Part shown: in pieces, positions 60,250 to 64,000 of the stretch
Numbering within the stretch: the first letter of the stretch is position 1
How the letters are laid out: each line of letters starts with the position of its first letter
DNA from: Molossus alvarezi
Lineage: Eukaryota; Chordata; Mammalia; Chiroptera; Molossidae
Direction of reading: 5' to 3'
Assembly: GCA_037176705.1 (NCBI GenBank)
Contig: CM073889.1
Span: 106,843,890 to 106,907,889, forward strand
DNA: 64,000 nucleotides
Program-made: the position numbers and the translations under genes
The notes under the pieces: model-generated
Told to the model about the DNA's origin: nothing
Databases searched by the model: none
The model's input: the letters and a program-made list of their open reading frames with translations, nothing else

Positions 60250-61294
60250 AATTCATTGTCTTTTATTTCCAATTCCCACTCCATTCCCTCAGCTATCTAC
60301 TTGTAAGCAACCATTCTAATAAGTGTGACGTGTATCGTTCTGTTTGTATGTGTCATTAATGTATATTGTTTTGGGTGCCCACATTTTTAATTTATAGAGC
60401 TGATGTCATGCTATATATTTCATTAATTTTTTTCTCTCAATGTGTTTTAAAGATCTATTTGTGGAAAAAAAATAAAGATCTATTTGTGTCTCTGTCTATT
60501 GCTTCTCACTGCTGCACAATATTTCAGAATGTATATCTACTACATTGTATGTGTACTCTCCAATTTGTGAATACCCACATTTACCTTCATTTTCCTACCA
60601 CTATAGACAATACAATGATAAACATACCTTTAGACCTCTGTGATACTTTCTTTGAGATTTATATCCAAGGTTGTGATTTCTGGATCATAGGATATGTATA
60701 TACATATTTTATGGAAAGACTGCCAGATTGTGTTCCAACAAGCTGCGATAGTCTACAGTCCTGCAGGAAGTTCATGAGAATTTCTATGTCCTTATATCTC
60801 CACCAGACTAATCGATAACAAAGTAAATAGATAACAAATAAAAACTCATCTTAAATTACATTTCACTATGCCTAATGAGATTGAGCATTTCCTTCTGTGC
60901 ATTTCATCTTTTGGCGGTTTCCCTTGTATAAAATTGCCTGTTCATCCCTTTGCTCATTTTTAATGGAAGGATTCAGGCCTTTTCTTGTTGAGCTGAAAAA
61001 GTTGCTTGTATTTTCTAGATACCAGTCCTTTAAATATTACAAGTACATCTGTTTCTATTTCGTCATTTGTCTATAATTTTTTTCACGATGCCCTTCGTTG
61101 AACAGAAATCTCTAATTGTGATATAATCAAATTAAAACAATATTTTTTTTGACTTTCGGTTTTTGTTTTCGGGTTTTTTTAAGAAGGCGTTCCCCAACTA
61201 TATGGCACCAAGTTACCCTCCGATTTTATGTATTAACTTCATAGTTTTCTTTTAAATTTATAGGTCTTCATTACATCCAGAGTCTGTCTTCTTA
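60250..61294 (-). mobile_element. Old LINE-1, antisense
   Basis: Antisense L1M words: CACTGCTGCACAATATTTCA, AAAATTGCCTGTTCATCCCT, CCTTCGTTGAACAGAAATCT, TTAAGAAGGCGTTCCCCAAC. No intact frame. Confidence 0.75.
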
Positions 61295-62075
61295 CAGTCA
61301 TGCATTGTCAGTCAATAGACCATGTATATAATGATAGTCCCATAAGATTGCAATTCAGCTGAAAAATTCCTATTTCCTAATGATGTCATAACCATGATAA
61401 AGTCATAGTGCAAGGCATTGCATGCTGACCACTGTGTAACAGTTGCCTACAGTATTCAGTGCAGTGACATCTTGTGTAGGTTTGTAGTCTAGGAGCTGGA
61501 GGGGAACAGAATTTGTCACCCCCAAATATGTCTCTTTGACATAAGGATTATTTTAGGTTGATTAATTTTAAGAAATAGCAGATAGAAGAGAAGTTCTGAA
61601 AACCAAGTAGAAGTTACCCGTTGACATTGACATTTTTAAGGGTTTCTCCCTTGCTGAAAGCTGGGCATGACTTTTTCTGTAGAAACTCTTATCAATGCAG
61701 AAGACAGTGTTGCTAAACCTGCATTACAATCTTACCCTTCTTGACTGTTGTTTTCCTTGTAACTTCTATTAACTGGCTCTTCACCTTCAACATCTTTTCT
61801 GCTAAAGATTTTGGGGAGTTACTCAGAGTTCATGATTCTCTCTCATGTATACAGGAGGTGGACATGTTATTAAACTTTTGTTTGTTTTTCTCCTGCCAAT
61901 CTGTCTTTTAGTGCAGGGATATCTCAACTAAGAACCCTGAAGGATGGAGGGAAACTGTTGTCCTCCCGTACAGAGCAATAAGCTATACCATGTAGCCTAG
62001 GTGTGTAGTAGGCTATACCATCTATGTTTGTGTAAGTGCACTCTATGATGTTTACACAATGATGAAGTCGGCTGA
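61295..62075. mobile_element. MER2-type Tigger element, split by a solo LTR
   Basis: Starts CAGTCATGCATTGTCAGTCA after TA (61293-61294). ATAAGATTGCAATTCAGCTG, GCCTACAGTATTCAGTGCAG, then beyond the LTR CTATACCATGTAGCCTAGGT are MER2 words. The right end has decayed. Confidence 0.85.
61497..61972 (+). mobile_element. Solo LTR (ERVL-like) nested in the Tigger element
   Basis: A 476-base unit beginning TG and ending CA that interrupts the Tigger sequence, with GAGC duplicated at 61493-61496 and 61973-61976. It has an ATTAAA poly(A) signal at 61869-61874. It resembles ERVL-class LTRs and carries no genes. Confidence 0.8.
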
Positions 62076-62984
62076 GGACTGCCAGTTCAATATCAACAGG
62101 AGTCCCCAATTTGGTGGGTGGTGAAGAAGGAAACTTGATTCAGTACAAACAGCTAAGTTGTGATGCTGCTTGGCCATTGGCAGAGAGAGCAGGCAGCTGC
62201 GGAACAGTTCAGTAGTGTTACAGCTCAGTTATGAAGCAGCAGGGCTGTGAGGCAGCACTGGGGTGAGGCAGCTCTGTTCTGCTCAGGTCCGCCCCACCCT
62301 GCTCCACTCTGCCTTCTCTGCTGTGTTGCTTTGCTCCAGCCTGTTCTGCTGTGGTCCTGCAAGATTTTTTGGTATCTCAGCTGCAGTCTAGGAAACAGTC
62401 TGTAGTGTTTGGTGGAAAGGAAAAGTAGGCTCTCCAAGCCACTTTCAAGCTCATGCAGATATTTTACTAGTGTTTAGCTCATATATATTGCTCTATATGT
62501 TGGTAGCTAATATACATCATTGATAACAGATTGGTGGAGTGTGCCTGTTACCTTCTGTTCTCACATCCAAGTTATCTATTTGACTGTCTTCCTTAAAGGC
62601 TCTCCTTTTCTAAATACTTCAAATAAAAACCACTATGAGTGGGAGTACAAAGTTTACACTAATAAAATATCACTTTACTTAGTTTCATTAGCAGGCCTTA
62701 GTGAGTGTAGTTAGTAGTGATTAGTTAAAGTAAACCAGGTCAGCCAAGATGCTTCATAAGTCCTAAGATCTGTCTTGCAATGTTTATGTCACAGATAGAA
62801 TAAAAGAGGCTGGAGTGTCAGCAAAACCTTCAGCTGGAAAAAAAAATTGGTATGTTAATATGTTTGATTAAGGAGACATTGTTAACATTATTATAGAAAA
62901 ATTGATAAGCAACTCTTCTGTGAAAAACAAAGCATGTAAAATCAAGATGTATTTCGTTAATGGGTACCAGTCTTTTTAAACCAA
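62076..62984. other. Presumed WDR7 intron 1, unassigned
   Basis: Includes a low-complexity CTGCTCTG-rich stretch (about 62160-62360) that I cannot assign. The rest is AT-rich. Confidence 0.4.
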
Positions 62985-64000
62985 GGCAAATAAACTTCAT
63001 TCATTACTTTGTTCATGTATTCAACAAATATTTGGGTGCCTCTTATGTGGCAGGAGTCCTAGGCCCTGGGAATTCAGTAAAGAACAAAACAAATATAAAT
63101 CATCACCTTCGTGGAGCTTATGTGATAGTAGAGGGAGAGACAAACAAGAAATAAAAAAAATTTGGTATGTTAAATGATTGTAAGTGCGCTGGAGAAATAT
63201 ATAAAATACTGTTGGATGGTGGGGTTTGTAATTGTCATGGTCCGGAAAAGCCTCACTGAGAAGACGACCTTTCAGCAGACACCTGCAGGAGGTGAGGGAG
63301 TGTGCACGGAAGAAGTCTGGGAGACACTATTCCGAAAGGAGACCCTGCCTGGTGTCTTTGAAGAAAACCAAGAATCACAGTGGATGGAGAAGAGAAAGCA
63401 AGGAGAGAACAACAGCCTTGTTCACGTAGGTGAAGCAGTTGTATAGAGTTTGTTCTACTCTTAATGGAACAAGAAGCCACAGGGAGATTCTGAGTACATG
63501 TGTGACATGGTGTGATTTTATTTTAATAGCATCACTCTTTATGCTACATTGAGACTATAACAGGACAAAGGTGCAAACAGGGAGACCAGTTAGGAGGTTG
63601 TTGTGTTGTCCCTGGTGGGAGCTGCTGGTGATTCGGAATGGGCTGATTATAGTGAAGGTGTTGAGGAGTCATTGGGGTCTGGATCTGTTTTGAAGGTATA
63701 GCCAGTAGAGTTTCTTGATGGATTGGGATGTAGGGTGAATGTATCAAGGACGATTGTAGGATTTTGGCCTGTGGCTCTATAAAGATGGAGTTGCCATTAA
63801 CTGAGATGGGGAAGATTATTGAGAGGAGCAGGTTTGGGAAGAAGACCAAGGACTCACTTCTGAGAAGTTTATTAGTTGTCCAGATAGAGATGTTGAATAG
63901 GAAGTTGGATATATGAGTTTGGAGTTTGGAGTTCAGAAGAGAGCCCAAGCCATACATCGGGGAATTGTCAACATATACATTGACATTTGTAGGTGCTATT
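62985..64000 (-). mobile_element. L2 LINE, long antisense 3' part
   Basis: Runs from the L2 terminus (TTCATGTATTCAACAAATAT, GGCAGGAGTCCTAGGCCCTG) through GGAAAAGCCTCACTGAGAAG to GGGAGACCAGTTAGGAGGTT and GAGATGGGGAAGATTATTGA, then off the window edge. About 1 kb, unusually long for an L2 copy. Frames on either strand are broken. Confidence 0.85.

Noticed and set aside
60366..60818. 150-codon open frame
   Set aside because: It lies antisense within an old LINE-1 and its protein has no recognisable domain.
63544..63957. 137-codon open frame on the minus strand
   Set aside because: Falls in the sense strand of an old L2 3' region. Remnant L2 text, not a host gene.

Overview
The window is mammalian nuclear DNA, almost certainly from a vespertilionid bat. 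It carries about 35 copies of the VES family of tRNA-derived SINEs, on both strands and in at least two subfamilies, and this family is typical of vesper bats. LINE-1, L2, MIR, MaLR LTR and mariner/Tigger/hAT remnants fill much of the rest. Bacterial features (operons, ribosome binding sites, CRISPR) are absent.

One complete protein-coding gene is present: TXNL1 (thioredoxin-like 1) on the minus strand. Its eight coding exons run from the start codon at 46064 to the stop codon ending at 11458. The exons join in phase through canonical GT..AG introns into 289 codons plus stop, with no break. Exons 1-3 encode the thioredoxin domain with its CGPC active site, and exons 4-8 encode the PITH domain. 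The 5' end lies in a CpG island (about 45840-46440) with a palindromic CRE and a CCAAT box. A poly(A) signal lies about 180 bases past the stop.

A second CpG island (about 58250-58830) lies 12 kb further on. It holds a probable non-coding first exon on the plus strand, ending at a GT donor after 58625. By synteny with other mammals, where WDR7 lies head-to-head with TXNL1, I read it as WDR7 exon 1; no WDR7 coding sequence is in the window.

Layout: 1-11250 is the region downstream of TXNL1 (L1 fragments, SINEs, an L2, a MITE, a DNA-transposon remnant). 11250-46200 is TXNL1, whose introns hold a half-LINE (5' UTR + ORF1 + 3' end, no ORF2) inside an older LINE-1, nested SINEs, a mariner MITE and several L1M 3' ends. 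46200-58250 is the intergenic interval, rich in SINEs and with two MaLR LTRs. 58250-64000 is the WDR7 first exon and start of intron 1, with an old L1, a Tigger element split by a solo LTR, and an L2.

I found no convincing new gene system. The most notable structures are three short head-only VES copies that stop at almost the same base and carry target-site duplications, the ORF1-only LINE, inverted SINE pairs flanking TXNL1 exons 5 and 7, and a GGC repeat plus two overlapping mini-uORFs in the WDR7 leader.
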